From Onchocerca volvulus (Eukaryota; Nematoda; Chromadorea; Rhabditida; Onchocercidae): a DNA stretch of 64,000 nt. The position numbers and the translations under genes are program-made. The notes under the pieces are model-generated. The model had not been told where the DNA came from and did not search any database. It saw only the letters and a program-made list of their open reading frames with translations. Of this stretch, positions 1-13,686 are shown one piece after another (position 1 is the stretch's first letter; the number at the start of each line of letters is the position of its first letter). Location: assembly GCA_000499405.2 (NCBI GenBank), contig HG738138.1, forward strand, positions 20,747,753-20,811,752, in the 5' to 3' direction.

Positions 1-479
1 CATCAGGTTTCTTCTCGAATCGATTTTTTGTAGATAAGTCAAATTGGAGGAATTTTGTTTACAGCGGAATAGAATACATAAGGCTTGTTTATGTTCGACA
101 AGATTTCTTAGACGTTACTTTTGCTTTGGGTAAGCATTCGTCCTTCATTTTATTTCTCGACATATTTGCACATTGCAACATTTCTATTTATCTATTCCTG
201 GCATCATTTAACTTCCTCGAATTCTTTCATTTATTTGAACTGAATTTGTAAGACGAGAGCACTCAATAGCTTTTTCTGTACAGTCTCATTTTAATTCTCT
301 GAAAATGCGACAAATTCTGGGCTCTGGAAAGTCATTATCATTAGATCCGACAATGTCGAACGAAATCATTGTAGCCAGCAGCACATTTAATTAGTATTAA
401 AATATCTTACCTTTTTTTATTGACACATTTTTTCAACTCGCAAATTCGACTATTGATTTCAAGTTTTATCATATTTTAG
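1..479. other. 5' flank / first intron of the MFSD8-like gene
   Basis: No reading frame is convincing here. The first certain MFSD8 exon starts at 480 behind a good acceptor (T-rich then ATTTTAG) and begins in phase 2, so at least one coding exon lies upstream. One candidate is an ATG at 305 running to 330 before a weak GTCATT donor. It has the right phase but only eight codons, so it is not called. Another possibility is that the true first exon lies left of the window. Confidence 0.4.
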
Positions 480-3400
480 CTCTCCTAAGGAAGTTCGGAG
501 CTTGGATGAAGGGAAAACACCATGGGGGTCATTGGCGATTTGCAACGCTGTTTGCTTCATGACAGGTCTACAATTCTCGATATTCTTCACATCTATGTGG
601 CCATATCTGAATGGGGTTCGTTTTCAAAATTAAATTTTAGCTTGAAGTAAAATTTTCGCTCGTCAAATAAATGATAGTTGCCAAGTATTCCGTAATGATT
701 AAAATGAAATTCATCGCTAAAATTGGTTCATTTGGTCATCAAAAAACACAAATATTTTAGATTAACCGGCGAATAAACAATGAGAAAACAGGAATTATTT
801 TGAACTATTTTTCTGTCGTTAAAAAGTTTTACATTTTGACAATTTGAGAACTTAAAAAATTTTGCAGTTAGATTCTTCAGCTAATTTGAAATTTTTTGGT
901 TGGATTACTGCATCATATTCGATTGGTTCGACAATTTCCACCTCTCTTTTCGGCCTTTGGAATCAGAAGACAATGTCAACTAAATATCCAGCTAGCTTTG
1001 GCAATCTGATGATGGCACTCGGCAATTCGCTGTACGGTCTTCTGCCAACCATTGGTGCTGGCAAGTGGTTTATGCTTTTGGCACGTTTTATCATCGGTCT
1101 TGGTTCAGGTCAGTCTATTTCTACCATCATCACTTGGCAGTAAGTTCTCTATCTTTGTAAACAAAGAAATGTGTGCTATGAAATGACCCAATCAATTTTT
1201 GATTTTGAGTCTTCCGATAGTGCCGAAAGTTTGGAAATTTTCAATCTACGTGGATGTTGCAGTGAATGAGAATAAGAGTTTCACTTTCCTGATATTTGAT
1301 TTCATTTTCCACTAGCTTTATTTAAAGTCAAATTCTAAAAATGTAAAAATCCACATCCTAAAAATTTAAAAATTGAAAAGAATATGTTTGATTGAAGGAA
1401 GGAAGCGTTTCCAGGTCACTTGTGCGTGTTGCGAACATATTCAGCTACGGCAAGTATTCCTCGTGATCGTACTAAAGCTTTATCGATAACCATTGGATCT
1501 TTTGTATTTGGACTGTCAATTGGGCCAGCGTTGCAGGTACTTGGAACTGTATCAAAAAACTAAAGAAAAATAAATTTCAATAATATGATTGTTGACATAA
1601 TTGTTCCAATAACATAGTCATTTCTTTGCATCAAACCACGTTGACCTCTTGTACTTTTTTATTCCAATTAATTAATTATCTTTAACTTGTCAAGTTTGAA
1701 TTTTTCATTAAGTAATCAATACAAATAACACGTGATTGGCAGCAGTATTCTTAATAAAAATTTGAAGATCAGCTGAATTTGCATGTTTCATAATAGCGAT
1801 ATAAATTTAGGCCTTATTTACTCCTCTTGGTAGCAGTGGATTTCAAATTGGTATCGTTATTATAAATATGTACACGTTGCCAGCGTTTATAATGGTTACT
1901 GTATCAATCATATCGATTATTTTGCTCTGTACTGTTTTTACCGAAAAATATTCTGGAATTTTGCGGCCTGATAAATCTGGTATTTATTCTTTCTTGTTTA
2001 TAAAAAGGAAAAATCCAAATATCATGTTAAACTTTCAAGGTTTTTACGTTATGTCTCAAAACTACCAGATTCATGCGATAAGCCAAATAACAAGTGATGA
2101 TATGAATACACATATTACTTGAATATCATGAAAAATGATTATAGAAAAGTCATTTGGCTTAGTGATACCGAAGTTGGATCGAGTCGCCGCCGCAATTTGT
2201 ATTTATTTGTGGTTTACGATGCAAAGCATTGGGACAAATATTGAAGTGTTAGTTATCACTTTCGAATTCTTTTGGATAATCTTGTTGTCTTCACATTCTC
2301 GATATCCTAAAATATCCATTCAGGATGGCACCTCCTCTTACAGTAGCAATGTATAATTGGAGTGACCATCAGGCAGTACTCTACAATGGTATTATTCAGT
2401 CCATTAGCTGTGCTCTTAATGTTGTCTGTTATTTTATAATTGGTTTCACATCTCTACAGCATCGGTAAATTAAATTCGTTTTAAAAGGAAGCAAATGACG
2501 AAATTTCTTAGAATTGCCCAGAATGAAATCAACTTTAGAAGCTGATTTTAATTTGCGACTGTTCTTTTTTTTTTTTTTTTTTTTTTCAAATTTTAGAAAT
2601 TTGAAAATCTTCCAGTGATAAAAGATCGATGATATTATTCGGTTTAACTTGCTTTGTTGCCTACCACATTATCAATCTACCATGGCCTTTTTATCCGGAA
2701 CACTTAGATTTCATGAAGACTGGTACGTGTTTATAAAATTGTTTGAAGAATATATTTAGGACAAGAAGTTTTACTTCTTTACTTTTGCATAATGGGAAGT
2801 AGCTTAACAGTTCAAAAATGAGATTCATGTGGATCTCTCACGTAATGTTTAATACGAGACTTCATTGCTTCTGCACTGTTCAACTTTACATTGTTTTTTT
2901 TTTTTTTTTTTTTTGTCTTTTTTTTTATAAATAATATAAACATGAAAAGGATAGACATTATTATCGATTTTTCAGTTCCCAATTCAACGATCGAGGATAC
3001 GGTTTATAGTGGAGGGTGTTTTCAGCATTATCATTGGTGTTCGTATACACCTCGAGTACCTTTTTTCCTGTACAGTTTTGCAGCTACGGTTCTTTTCGGG
3101 CTAGCATTTCCATTCTTAGCTTCACCTGTCGGTACTCTCTATTCTCAGATACTTGGACCGAGGAATCAGGTCAGTATATTTAAGAATTTGATGGAAAATA
3201 AAAGAGAAATAAAACTGATTTAACTCGAAATCAACTCGTTTTCTTTCTGAGTTCGTTTTATACTTGCTTTTATTTGTTACGGAATTTTCAGTAAATTATG
3301 GTAGCATAGTAATGCTGTCATTTATTTCTGCAGTTTTATTCAGGGTTTAATGCAAGGTATATTCGAATTCTTTGGTAGCTCAGCTCGATTCCTTGGACCA

Positions 3401-4134
3401 ATCATTTCAACGTATGTCATTATTCTCTAATAAATAAAAATCTCTGAAGTCGTTCGAAGTTCTTGATAACTTTTAAAAGTTTTAATGCACTTCGGATATT
3501 AATGCTGATAATGCGGGTAGTAATGATTTTTCTCAATACAACTTTTCTAGCCATGATTTGAAATCAAAACCCAATTTCACGAAGTTGCAACTGGTTAAAT
3601 TTATGAAACTTTTGGAAATTAGTTAACTAATTGAACTAATCGAACATAAATTTTCAGTTTCGGAAATTAATTATCAAAGACTCATTATATAAGTTTAAAT
3701 AAATACCAAACTGAAGATGATACTAAATTACGAAATATTTTGAATATGATTAGCTGTATATGGGAATTCCATAGTCTCTTTTTTTTCTTTTTTTTATAAT
3801 TTTATGACTTCTCTATTCTTTGCTCTTTTGTATTCATACGTAAAATTTTTTAAAATTTGAGTAATTTCCATCGAAATAAATTGGATATTAATTCTTAAGC
3901 AAAAATTTGATAGGTTTATCTTTATCAGTGACAAATATATTTATAAAACACAATATCCGCAGGACCTTATTCGAGAAATCCGGCTACTTATGGCCAATGC
4001 TAATACAATTAACGCTATTGATCGCCTGTATAATTCTGAATATTATCTTTCGACATCGACTAATTCCATTACGTCTGAAACCTGAAATTGGTGTTCCAAC
4101 AAAATACAAGTTTGGCACATTTTACCGACTTTAA
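480..4134 (+). CDS. mfsd8: MFSD8/CLN7-like lysosomal major facilitator transporter
   Basis: Ten exons join in phase: 480-615, 868-1108, 1415-1536, 1811-1979, 2145-2247, 2324-2464, 2616-2722, 2976-3169, 3344-3411, 3963-4134 (TAA). They give about 483 residues; human MFSD8 has 518, so roughly 30 N-terminal residues are missing. Seen: MWPYLNG then FFGWITASYSIG (TM1-TM2), ARFIIGLGSG, the MFS-A-like stretch, YNWSDHQAVLYNGI before TM7, CSYTPRVPF, TLYSQILGPRNQG and SSARFLGP. All match human MFSD8 in order and spacing. Known of the family: a multi-pass protein of the lysosomal membrane whose loss causes the CLN7 form of Batten disease. The C-tail ends in GTFYRL. The gene converges on the K2P channel to the right. 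Confidence in the family is high; the start is unresolved. Confidence 0.9.
2565..2914 (+). repeat. Two poly(T) tracts near MFSD8 acceptors
   Basis: T-runs at 2565-2586 and 2894-2914 lie 30-60 nt before the acceptors of exons 2616-2722 and 2976-3169. Together with the 33-T run at 59879-59911, immediately before a CPT1 acceptor, they suggest long T-tracts are tolerated as polypyrimidine signals here. Confidence 0.7.
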
Positions 4135-4211
4135 ACGATGGAAATTGCCTTTTTAAAAGTACTAATTGTATAATTTGCTTTAGATGAATATGTGCCACTT
4201 TTGTGATGAGA

Positions 4212-4217
4212 AATAAA
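4212..4217 (+). promoter_or_regulatory. Poly(A) signal of the MFSD8-like gene
   Basis: AATAAA lies 78 nt past the TAA at 4134 and is followed by an A-rich stretch. It is the first canonical hexamer downstream on this strand. Confidence 0.6.
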
Positions 4218-5565
4218 AAAATCCAAGAAATGCATGGAATATATAAAGATTGAGGATTACATCTGTACAGTACGGAAAGTTAGCATCAGATCTTGAATCT
4301 TTTGAACATTGTCCTAAAAAAAATTGGGAAATGCACAGCTGACTCCAGCATTATTCTATGGAATGAATTAGAGGCTAAAACAAAATGTTTCGACAAATCG
4401 GAAATTTTAATGCAAGAATGTATGAAACTCACGTTCTTATCGACGAACTTCAAACTTCATTCATTTTTAAAGAAAATGAAACTGCTACAGCAGCAAATTT
4501 TGGCTTCATCGATCTTTGCCTGATGAATGATGACATCGTCGTCGATAAATAATTAGAAATTCTGCCCTTAGTAGAATCTCCCCCTCCCAAAAACAAAACT
4601 CAGTAACCCCAAAAACTTGGGAACATTCTCATTCCCTTCAACAGTTTACTGCGAATTGTAATCTTTGATAATTTTTTGGATAAATTTTGTATCTTCCATT
4701 CCAAGGCACTTATCTTTGCAGTACTGTCCTTTTCCCATTGGATTCAATAACAAGGCCATCTTTTATTCTTTCACATTTTGAGTTCACATATTGATAAAAA
4801 ACTAAGGCAAGTTTTAATGGGCAGTATTTAATGAGTCAAAACCAATTGTTCTTTCATCGTTAGCTACATTATTGCATAAACATATATATCACAGAATGCG
4901 CATAATTTAATTTTGGTGAAATTTGTAGGAAAATGTATGAATAAGGGAAGAAGCAAGCAAAAGAATATTTACACGGAAAACAAATGAACAAATCCACTCC
5001 CGAAAGAACCGATAACATGCCTTCATAAACATACAAAAGGCAAGGCATGCATTCATAACGCGAGAACTGCTGCACTTTGTCACAAAATTGCATTCAAAAG
5101 GTAAAACTGAAGCAAAGACTCTTCATTAAGCAAAAAAGTCGTTGGAATTAAAATTTAAATCTCCCATCATTATCTTCTAAACTTACAACAAATTTGAACA
5201 AAATAAATATCAATAACTTTTGACGCTATCAGCAACACAATTGAGCGTCAAAAATAATCAGTAGTGATGATATAACATCTTGAATTTCTTGGTCATAAAA
5301 GGCATATCAGAAATTAATTTGTTTTCAAATAAATACAAGGTATTTTGTGATTGCTATAGCACTGAGTGATTTGCTAACTTGAATATTTACATTAAAAGAC
5401 CTATAAACAATTATACAAACAAGCAAATGATTTCAACAAATGTTATTCATTATTCTGGATATTTCATTAAATTATGCAGCATTTTCTAAATTTTAGAGCA
5501 CTTTAACAAATGAAGCTTATCGGAAACCAGATCTAGGCTTGTTGTTTTTAACACATCACGTTTTG
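4218..5565. other. Intergenic space between convergent genes
   Basis: The 3' flank shared by the transporter (+) and the K2P channel (-). Short chance reading frames on both strands show no family motif or splice context. No repeat or RNA gene was seen. Confidence 0.6.
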
Positions 5566-8500
5566 TTATTTTATGTCATTTAAAAATGATTTTCTATTAT
5601 TCATTTTATTGCTCGTATCCAGTATTTCCATCGCTTGATTGTTTTGCTTTTGTTGATCATCAGGTTGCATCTGCTTGCAATATTGCAGCAAAATCCTTTG
5701 GTAGTACTCACGTGGTGTCAATGTCCTTGCTGTACTACATTTACTCGTGTTCAGATCCAATGATTCCATACTTGCTAATACACGCTCCGACACAATCGAG
5801 AGCGTACGTGGATGCTCAATCCATTTGAAATAATAAATATCAGGTGGAACGTAAGGGCGACCATCTGAAAGCACTCTGGCGGAATTTTTTGGTCAAAGTT
5901 ATTTAATTTGAGAAATTGAAATGTTGACAGTTGAAAAAATCACTTGTTAAATTGATAGCTGTGATAGATGTGTCATATTCGTTATTTATATATAAAAAAA
6001 AACTTTTGATCTAATATAACTATATATATATATATATATATAAGATGAAAAGTGCTGTGACACAAATAAGCAATAGACTAAACACCAGAAAAAAAAAGAA
6101 GTTTTTAACATTGATGAAAAAAATTTTTCAAATTGCAATTATATGAATATCTATTTATATATTTTTATCCTTTTAACAAATTTTTAGCAGAAAATTACCG
6201 ATCCAATTTAAATCAGGTTGCCTGCCATTAATTAAGCAATCAAGTAAATATTCTTCTGGCCATTGGGCTAATTGATTGATCTGATCCACAGTGAGGCCAT
6301 AATTCTTTTGGAGAAACGCTATGTAACCAAATATCTAAGAACAGCTGCTTATGATTAGTTAATCTTATTTCAGATTCCATTTTCACAATGTTTCTCTCCC
6401 ATAAAACAAATGATTTTATAATGCTTTGGAATGGTATTCTAAAGTATCTAGCAATAGAAATGAGAGTTGGCAATCAAAATGTTACATTGTCATCAATAAG
6501 CTGTAATGAAAAAAAAAAAAAAAATGAACTAGTCTGACTATAATCGCTTAAATCTGTTCATCGAATAAATTCATCGCTAAGATTCTCAAAGACAAACAAA
6601 TAATTGCTTAGCGCAAAGATATTTTCTCAAAAAGAAGAATAGAAAGAACTGACTTCTCCAAGATGTATGACTTTACCGCCGATCGTCATAAAACTACGCC
6701 CCAAACTTCGACCATAAAAATGAATATCACGAATATATTCGCTTCCCACCAAATCTGTAATTTCTTCCTTAAACGATTTGTAAATATTAAATTTCCCATT
6801 CCTAATGGAGCTCGGATGAAGAGGACGTCAAAGAAGAACTTACCGATGCACATCGTTGTAATTATAAGACCGATAAGGATATACATAAGCGTTGCTGGTA
6901 AGAAGTCTGCATTCTGAGGTACGATATCTCCAAAGCCTGTAACCTCTTCCCTCAAAAGCATTAAGAATTTCTAATCTAGAATTGATTTTTTGGAATTGCA
7001 TTGCAAATGATTTTTAATGACTTTTCCGTCACTGTCAGTCAGCTATTTCACATCTGACATGCAAACATTATTTACATTTTAAAATCATTATTAAACGGAG
7101 TTTCAATGCAAATCGTCTGATTCAATTGGAGAAAGAAAGAATTTCAATCAAGAAATGTGACAAACCAATAGTTGTTACGGTAACGAAACAGAAATAAAAA
7201 GATTCCATGAATGTCCAATTTTCCCAAAGTTGCATAAGGCATGCACCACTAGCTGTATAACCTGCAATTTTTTGATGTATGAGAAAAGCCGAGATTTCAA
7301 TTTTCAATTTTTTGTTGTGTTTTCCTAAAAAGAACCGAATGTGATTTGAAAACTTTGAAAATTTTTGATCAAATAAACAACCTATCATAATGACGAGTAC
7401 AAACAATACTGAAATCCGCTTATCCTGATAGGATTCATACTTCTCTAATTCGTCTGCTCTTGCTTGTGTATCTTCGGAAGGCGTTTTCTCGCTTTCCTGT
7501 GTATGAATTTCTGATATATCTACAAAATTTCTGTAAATTAAATTGATACTAAATTAAACCATTATATGTTTTTAATAACATTGGCAGCATCAATTATTAT
7601 TTGAAATGAACAATTTAATCATAATTAATCCCACAAATCTACTACAAGTAAGCTGACAGCTAAGACTCTTTTTCTATTAATTTCACATCAATCAATACTT
7701 TTCTCAATAAAGGCAATCCAATTCAAATTTATCATCAATTCTTCCCATGCAACCGAACCACAACAATTCACATGGTTGTTTTAATCGACGTTACTTCATC
7801 ATTTCATGCTTAAATTTTCTATTTAAACCAAAAAAGAACTCTTTAAGGACTTGGAATCATAAAATGTTCTAGTTGGTGTCGGAGAAGATTGAAATAATCC
7901 TAGCATAAATATGTTCAAAAAGTTGCTTAAGTATTTCCCACATGATTCATCATTTAAAATGCATAGGAGTATTACCATGTCTAATGTAATTCTCATCTTT
8001 GCGATTACCAAGCTTTGTCTTCAACAGTAAATACCGGGACTAATTCACATGCAGAGCCTAGCTTGTGTGCAATGATGGGAATACGGTAAAGGAACGCCAT
8101 TACAGTAACGCAGCGAACTGTGCTCCTTCATTTCTCAGCTAACATATATCCATCATCAATCAATCTCCCAGAAAATATCCCTTCTATTCTCCCAACAAAT
8201 ACCTCGGCCATCAACAATCAATAAAAGAACTTCATATTCTAAATGTCGAGCGATATTCTTACCAATTGTCGTTACCAGTTCGGTCGATAAACTTTCCATC
8301 AAAGGTATTACCCTTTGAATAATTATTGTCTGCAGCAGCTAGCCAAGAAAATTATCTTTCATAACAATTAGGTTAAGCAGAATCTATGAGGAAAAAGCAA
8401 TTCAAGCAATAGATGAGATAGCATACCTTCAAATGTACCTGCTTCAGAGATAGTATCGATATGATTCTGTCGCCGTCGTCTTCTCTTAGCATTAGCAATA

Positions 8501-11454
8501 TCGTTGGCAGAAATTGTCTTCGGCTGTGTTTTTTTCTTTCTGGAAAAAAAAAAGAAAAGAAAAAAAAAAGAAAAAAACAAAAAAAAAGAAAAGTAAAAAA
8601 GGAATATTGCCGCATTCCAAGAAGATATAATAATTAAATTAATTACACCGGTAAAACCCTACCATTTTTCGAAATGAATTCGTAATTGTTGGCCTAATTT
8701 ACGATTATGGTTTCAACTGATTGTAATTCAAACTTTTATTCTTAAAGATTCGAAACGTATATCCTAGTGAAGGACAGAGTCCAATAAAAATGATTTTACC
8801 TGATAAAGGGAACACATCTGCAACAGTAAGTGCAAAATTGTGTGCATTTCTTGAATAATTTCAAACGTAATACTTTCACCATGCAGTGAATCCAAATTAT
8901 ACCAGCTGCAACTTTGAACATGAGTACTTCGTGCTTAAACTATCTTTGCAACTTTACTTAAAAATGGCTCCTTCCATCCATTCATCCGCCATATAAATTG
9001 ATGATTTCACTTTAATTTCACTTCTGATGCTCTTATAAAAGATTAATCAACAATGTGATTCGAAATCCTACTAGGGTAGAGCAAAAAAGAAGAAAATTAC
9101 AAAATTTTTTGCCCAGAAAAGATTTGCATCTCGAAATTTTCCTAAATTTATTGAAGATTTAAATCCAAATGCTCTATTGCAAAGTCCAATGTCCAAATTA
9201 TAAATTTAGTGATTAAGCATAATATTTAAAATAGAATTCAAGACAGAAGAAAAACGATAGAATAAAAATATAGCGGTACTCGAGAGAAATCGTCCCATAT
9301 CAGCAATGGTGACAAGCATTAATGGAATACCTAACAATGCATACATAAGACATGCTATACGGCCTTCATTGGTTCTCGGTGTTATGTGTCCGTAACCTGA
9401 ATTCAAATTCAAGTTCAAACTTATCAAAACACAACATACACTTTATCTCAAAGTTAAAAGTGTATAAGAAAAAATATCAACTTTTAAAGAATTTTTACTG
9501 GTGACAATGGCGGCAGCAAAACTCAACTCTCAAATGTGTTCTTATATTGAAACTACCATTGAATTGGAAGGACCGTCAAGTTATCAGTGTTATTTGTAGT
9601 CGTATCATGAACCCACACCAATACAATAGAATGTCATAGTAAAGTTTTCTTGAGAAACAAAAAATCAGTAAAAAGCCAACTGGAAAAAATTGTATCAATC
9701 TATCCGTTAAAACTGCGCTCACTCAACCTTCGAAGTTTCAGACCCTGACCAGGAAATTATAATCTCTTATATTTTGCTCTTGTATCAACTTAAGTTTGTG
9801 AAATAGGGCAATAAATTTTTGATTTGCTCTTTTTTGAAGTATTAATCTGTAGCTTGGTTTTACGTTTTTGAATATTAATTATATCCTTATTGCAGAAAAA
9901 TATTCAAATTTGACTGTCATACATTTATTTTCATAAAGTTTCATGAGAATCTACAAAGAGCAAGCAAAAATTGCTTGAAATAGTTTGACGTTTTGTTCAT
10001 AAAACGATTTTTACCTATAGTTGTAATAGCAGTCCATGAAAAGAATATACTAGAACCGAACGACCATTTCACCGGTCCAGCACCTTTGATTATATCATCA
10101 GGTGTCATGTAATTCTTCGTATAATCAATAAACACATCACGAATTACATCATTGATACTGCAACTCCTGATTTGAATTTTGAATTTTAAAATTAAGTCTA
10201 ATATAAAAATCCAATGATTTCTACGACCAATCAATAATACAATATGCAAGGTAAATGATTAACTGCGAGAAATTCTGAATTCTACAAGTCTTTTTTGTTC
10301 GATTTCTTTTTTTTAAATTTTCAACCTAATCAAACACTTATGCGATTCAACTTTCTTTTGAATCATTTCTTAATCCAGGGATTTTTGTAAAGTATGAAAT
10401 TTTTCTAGTTTTACCTCTACGGAAGACATTTTCCAAATCATTAGTGAAAGAAGGCAAATCTGTAAACTTCAAAGTTTGTAGACTTTCAGAATTTCAAAAT
10501 TGCTGTTTTCTAAATTGTTACTACAAAATTTCTTTGTGATAATCATAAATTTCTTTAAAATGCAGTATTTCGCATCTTACTTATGTTTAATGTTTTCTGA
10601 TAGCTTTCTAACAAACTGGTTCTTAAAAATACGCAAATTAAATCTTGAATTCTCAAATGAGATTTTAGCTTTAATACAAAACAAAAAAAAAACGAACCCA
10701 AGATGTGCTATTTGAGACCAAGTTTCAAATGTCACCTCTTCGGTACTGTTTGTCATATGTACTAACATCCATAAATTGTCGATAATTTTTTGTTTTAAGG
10801 CTTCAATTCGATGGGCAGTTTCATTACGAATATACACTTCATATGGCATTTCAAACTGTGAAAATTTTGATAGAGTCATAGCAATTTCAAAGAAAAAGTT
10901 TGGATTAGTAAACTACCAGAAAGGATTGGAAAGTATCAAATTAATTGTATTGCATAACAACAGTAATAATAATTAATCGGAGGAAAATGAAGAATAAACG
11001 AACGTGATAAAAGATCGCAGCACCGAGAATTGTGTAGGCTGCTGAAAGGAGTATAAGGCCGATATGTGGCAGCACTATACGTAAATTCTGTAATACTACA
11101 GCATTGATTAAATTTATATTTACAACTTGACATGCGAAGGATTAGAAAGTTCACACTATAAACTTCCTTTAAGAAGTGTTCATCGCATGGTAATGCTAAG
11201 GTAGACAAATGCATTACACCGAATTAGCAGATTTCGTAAACAAAAAAGTGTGATTCTGAATCTCTGAGATATTTGAGGGGACAATAATTGTCATAATGGT
11301 AAGAAAATGGATGAAAAAAAGAAAAAATTTAACCTGTCGTATCTGACTCCTTTGTGTTTTGATTGCAAATTTAGTTGGTCTCCCTCCACCAATCTGCTCC
11401 AAAATTCCGCCTTCTGCTTCTTGTTGTCCTCTGTAGTAATTCAAATGCTCGGTT
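5566..11454 (-). CDS. Two-pore-domain (K2P, TWK family) potassium channel
   Basis: Exons in transcript order: 11334-11454, 11004-11087 (M1, LILLSAAYTILGAAIF), 10719-10855 (outer loop with NET and NST glycosylation sites), 10015-10166 (P1 helix), 9245-9396 (filter GYGHITP, then M2), a possible 18-nt microexon 8800-8817, 8427-8539 (basic RRRRR linker), 7382-7519 (start of M3), 7166-7261 (P2 helix), 6844-6936 (filter GFGD, then M4), 6654-6754, 6199-6334 and 5566-5873 (stop). The filters TTIGYG and TTIGFG are each split by a phase-1 intron. Known: K2P subunits dimerise to form background K+ channels in neurons and muscle. The C-tail (GRPYVPPDIYYFKW, ARTLTPREYYQ) is conserved in nematode TWK channels. 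About 550 residues are visible. The junction between 9245 and 8539 is unresolved in phase, and the true N-terminus lies further upstream. Confidence 0.93.
6021..6042. repeat. (TA)11 microsatellite
   Basis: Eleven perfect TA units inside the intron before the last K2P exon. A simple repeat, likely variable in length. Confidence 0.9.
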
Positions 11455-13557
11455 CTGTAAATGAGAATTCTTTTCATTTGGTTTCTAATTTAAAGTTCAA
11501 AACTTTGAATGAAGTCTTCTTGAATTCTTTTTGCTTTTTGAGAGAGCATATCTTCTCTTTTTGAGAAAAATAGTTATCATTAGAGATCAAAAGTTCAGTT
11601 TTTGTTGTAATTCGAATTACTAATTCTTTATTAGTTCCATAAAATATTATGAAGCTACCCCTCAGAGGCTTTGCTAAGAGGCTTAATCTTACTGGAATTT
11701 TCCAGTCGATTGTATTTTATTGCAATCCAGAACTATTATCAGTTTTGAATTTTACACAAGAAAATAGTGAGAGATTTTTAGTTTCAGCAGGATTTTTCAT
11801 TTGTCCTTTTCTTCTCCGATTAACCTCTCCTATATTCGCAGAATCCGCAAGTAATTAGGATTTAGCAACTGCAAGCAAAGTTCATCTCATAATAGTTTCA
11901 ACTGAAGGAGTAATTCGAAGTTGATCAATAAATTTGGATTTAAAAATTTATAAGATTATGCGTAAAGAAATAGAATTTATGGTACTTTTCACTACCATTT
12001 GCAGTACTTTGTAACCGTACGAATTAGTGAATATCATTAATTATTCGCATTATTTTCATAAATGGTAAGATAAGGATGTAAAGAAAAAATAAAAAAAGAA
12101 TGATAAGAAGAGAAATATGAAAAGTGAATAAACTTGCCATAGTTTCTCTTTCTAATACAGATGAATTCAATTTTCTGCAAAAAAATGTTCTTGTATGAAC
12201 AGGGATGGTTAAGAACATTCTTAATCAATTTTCATTATCAAATATTAGAAATCATAAAAGTCTATAATTTTAAGTTCGCCATATTGATCTTCATTTTAAA
12301 TCGTTCCCGAAGTGTACTATTTGCATTAAAAAAATATAGTAGTAGTACATCAAAATCTTTCATATTAGCTTTTAAAAATGCCTCGCCTGAGATTTAAGAT
12401 TATACCATCTTTTGTTTGAAATTAACTTAAATAGTCCAGTAAGAATAGGATTATCCTGCACTATTGTAAGAAATTTTGAGTAAACATTCTGCAAAACATG
12501 TTTGATGTCTATTAATCGAAAAAAAAAAATCGATACTTTATCTTTCAAAATATCAAGATGAAAAGTTCATTCTGTTTATTTTTATCTCGCAGTGGGTCAA
12601 TGCAAAAGTTTCTCTCATACTTGTATAAATTCAATGCTCTGTACAACTTTGTCACACACTCATTCTGTCTCTTCATTAAAACACTTCAAAGCTCTTCGAT
12701 CTGTAAACTTTCATATTTTTTTGTTCATTTATGGCATAGTTTTTCACTTTCTCAATTATTTTCCTTTTCTGCATGAATTATGCATCTAATGAGCAATATA
12801 CATTCTGAATAGATTTATCCTTCAAGACGTCATTCATTACAGGTATGTGAGATTTTATTCACATACAAACAACAAGAATGTGCGGTAAGAAAAATTCTAT
12901 TTATTTATGTTTTAGTTAACATTTAAATTATCATAAAAGTTTTATCAGTTCTTTGGAATATCTTGTTTCAAATAAAATTCTCTTCGATGTTTGCATTAAA
13001 CGTTCTTTCTTCGTCATATTCTTTTTACTTTCAGTTTCCACATCAGAATAAAATCTTTGCAAAAAAAAAGAAAAAAAAAATTTAAAACAAAAAGTCTTTT
13101 AAGTTACAGAGAGATGAATGGAATAACATCAAATCCAAACATGCAACTTTAGAAATGCATTATTTTGACATTCTATAACATTTTTTTTTTTGACTTTATT
13201 TAGCATTAACGCTCTCCTTAGGTAGATGAAGAAAATTGCCACACTTGTTTTCCGAAGAAGTTCAAGCTTGTGGAAACCGGAAAAAACCCATAAAACTTAG
13301 AAATTAAAACTTGATTCCCTTCTTCTAAGATGAAGAAATTAAATTTAATCATTGCTCAGCAGTATCAATACTTTATTACAGTGATGCTTCTTAACTTCTA
13401 GCTCAAGAAACACAACATAGGTGCCTGAAATGCTTTTTTTCATAATTCTTCAGGCTATTTTTTGGAATCCAAGCAATTGGAGATATTCTGGAAATTTATT
13501 TCTGCGACTTTGTTTCGCTATGATGACGACTACAAAACAAAAACACATAATAGATAC
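11455..13557. other. Probable K2P intron, no certain exon
   Basis: The exon ending at 11454 begins in phase 2, so translation starts upstream. A minus-strand stretch near 12138-12175 (acceptor TTTTTTGCAG, donor GTTTAT) could be a small N-terminal exon reading ICIRKRNYGK, but its entry phase does not fit the 13.6-kb candidate. The rest is AT-rich, with short A/T runs and no recognisable gene. Confidence 0.4.
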
Positions 13558-13686
13558 AAAGTTGGGGTGGAAAGTTGCTCGATTTTCTGCAGTCTGTGGA
13601 ATAACTACTCCCATGAGATGAGTTGACTGAACTAACATCTGATTCAAGACTTTCCCTTGAATAAGCACGAAAAAGTCTCTTCTTTA
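13558..13686 (-). CDS. Candidate N-terminal exon of the K2P channel
   Basis: On the minus strand an acceptor (AAAATCAG) precedes an open stretch reading ESLESDVSSVNSSHGSSYST, followed by DCRKSS and a GTATCT donor at 13557-13556. The stretch is serine-rich and slightly higher in GC than its flanks. The same DNA read in the other minus frame is also open, so codon bias, not length, is the argument. A serine-rich cytosolic N-terminus would suit a TWK channel. Phase does not join directly to 11454 and needs another exon. Tentative. Confidence 0.35.

Noticed and set aside
2891..2975. Apparent protein start with a phenylalanine run before MFSD8 exon 2976
   Set aside because: It is the T-rich intron end read through. 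The acceptor TTTTTCAG at 2975 defines the exon.
6240..6473. Minus-strand open frame overlapping the K2P exon 6199-6334
   Set aside because: It is a different frame. The K2P frame (FGYIAFLQKNYGL then PEEYLLDCLINGRQPDLNW) joins in phase on both sides.
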